This document shows positions 6,505 to 7,325 of a stretch of 7,325 nucleotides of DNA, piece after piece. Source of the stretch: Pseudomonadota bacterium (GTDB lineage: Bacteria; Pseudomonadota; Alphaproteobacteria; Rhizobiales; Devosiaceae). The stretch is taken from assembly GCA_023427545.1 (NCBI GenBank), contig JAEZBF010000269.1, forward strand, positions 1-7,325, read 5' to 3'. The translations under genes were made by a program, and so were the position numbers. Each line of letters opens with the position of its first letter. Position 1 is the stretch's first letter. The notes beneath the pieces were generated by a model, which had not been told where the DNA came from, made no database searches, and saw nothing but the letters and a program-made list of their open reading frames with translations.

Positions 6505-7325
6505 ATGGCGGACGTGCGGAGCGACAGGCCGTTCGCCTACGACGAGCTCGACTATCCGGTTGTCCTCAGCACCGACATGTCGCCGGACCGGATCCGCGCC
6601 TCGGCGCTGGCGCATGGGCTTGCCGGACCGTCGGTCGAAACGGCCTCATACCTCGAGATCGGCTGCGCCTCGGGCATCAATGCCACGGCCTTCGCGGCCT
6701 CGACGCCAGGCGCACGCGCAGTCGGGTTCGACCTTGCCGCGGGCGCGATCGCGGTGGGCGTCGAACGTGCACGGGCGGCGGGGATCACCAATGTCGACCT
6801 GCACCAAGGCGACATCCTCACCTACCCAAGGGACGGCGAGAAGTTCGACTACATCGCCGCGCACGGCGTGTTCGCCTGGATACCACAGCACGTCCGCGGG
6901 CCGATGCTGGAGCTGATCGCGGCCCGGCTTGCTCCGGGCGGCATCGTCTATCTAGGGTACGACGCCCTGCCCACCGCATCGGTGAAGTACGCGATCAACC
7001 GTTTCCTCGTCGGTGCGATCCAGCACATCCCCGACCCGATGCAGAAGATCAGCGTCGCGATGAAGCTGGCGGAAGTGCTGGCCCGGCACCAGCGCGGGTT
7101 CTCGCGGTTCAAGACGGTGCTCGACCACCTGGTCAAGGAAGTGCCCAAGTACAGCCCGGGCTACTTCTACCACGACTGGATCGCCGAGCATTACGCGCCG
7201 ATCTCCCTCCCCGACCTCGCCAAGGCCGCGGCACCCTATGGGCTGGCGTTCGCCGGCAATGCCAGCCTCACCGAGATCGAACTCGAGGACCTCGACGAGG
7301 AGGCGCGCAACATCCTCCAGATCCT
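6505..7325 (+). CDS. Class I SAM-dependent methyltransferase with methyltransferase-regulatory domain (3' truncated by window edge)
   Basis: The frame is open from the ATG at 6505 to the window end, giving 274 residues without a stop; the C-terminus lies outside. The N-terminal half is a Rossmann-type methyltransferase: motif I YLEIGCASG (49-57), acidic residue Asp76 in GFDLA that should bind the SAM ribose, QGD (101-103, Asp103 near the adenine), and FDYIAAHGVFAWIP (114-127). From about 205 on, segments such as YFYHDWIAEHYAPIS (220-234) and the following helix with YGLAF resemble the methyltransferase-regulatory domain (PF10119). The substrate is unknown. The leader has GGGG at 6493-6496, eight bases before the start, and AGGGG closer in. 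It lies 80 bases after the penicillin-binding protein stop with no terminator seen between, so read-through is possible, but a functional link is unproven. Confidence 0.85.
   Translation, partial: MADVRSDRPFAYDELDYPVVLSTDMSPDRIRASALAHGLAGPSVETASYLEIGCASGINATAFAASTPGARAVGFDLAAGAIAVGVERARAAGITNVDLHQGDILTYPRDGEKFDYIAAHGVFAWIPQHVRGPMLELIAARLAPGGIVYLGYDALPTASVKYAINRFLVGAIQHIPDPMQKISVAMKLAEVLARHQRGFSRFKTVLDHLVKEVPKYSPGYFYHDWIAEHYAPISLPDLAKAAAPYGLAFAGNASLTEIELEDLDEEARNILQI

Overview
The window reads as GC-rich alphaproteobacterial chromosome, most likely Hyphomicrobiales. The evidence is the strong G/C bias at third codon positions, the RpoN and class A penicillin-binding protein sequence types, and REP-like palindromic repeats between genes. 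This placement is an inference from style, not from a marker gene. All convincing genes lie on the + strand.

Region 1 (2-1871) is the end of a branched-chain amino acid/amide-type (HAAT) ABC importer operon. It holds the C-terminal 100 residues of a LivM-like permease, a complete LivG-like ATPase and a complete LivF-like ATPase. The last two genes are translationally coupled by a TGATG stop/start overlap. The substrate cannot be read from these subunits, and the binding protein and LivH-like permease lie outside the window.

Region 2 (1872-3955) contains rpoN, the sigma-54 factor, with all diagnostic elements including the RpoN box. It is flanked on both sides by copies of a complex palindromic repeat in the same orientation, each starting a few bases after the preceding stop codon. 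A near-perfect -24/-12 sigma-54 promoter lies 80-94 bases upstream of the rpoN start, which suggests autoregulation. The usual alphaproteobacterial partners (lptB upstream, hpf and ptsN downstream) are absent from the immediate neighbourhood.

Region 3 (3956-7325) has a second, unrelated palindromic repeat and an AT-richer leader with several TTAA boxes. These precede a bifunctional class A penicillin-binding protein (GT51 transglycosylase plus transpeptidase). A class I SAM-dependent methyltransferase with a C-terminal methyltransferase-regulatory domain follows and runs off the right edge.

The gene products are all of known families and I see no convincing new multi-gene system. The points most worth a second look are the sigma-54 promoter in front of rpoN, the repeat pair bracketing rpoN, and the non-canonical rpoN neighbourhood, which may mean this is a second rpoN copy.
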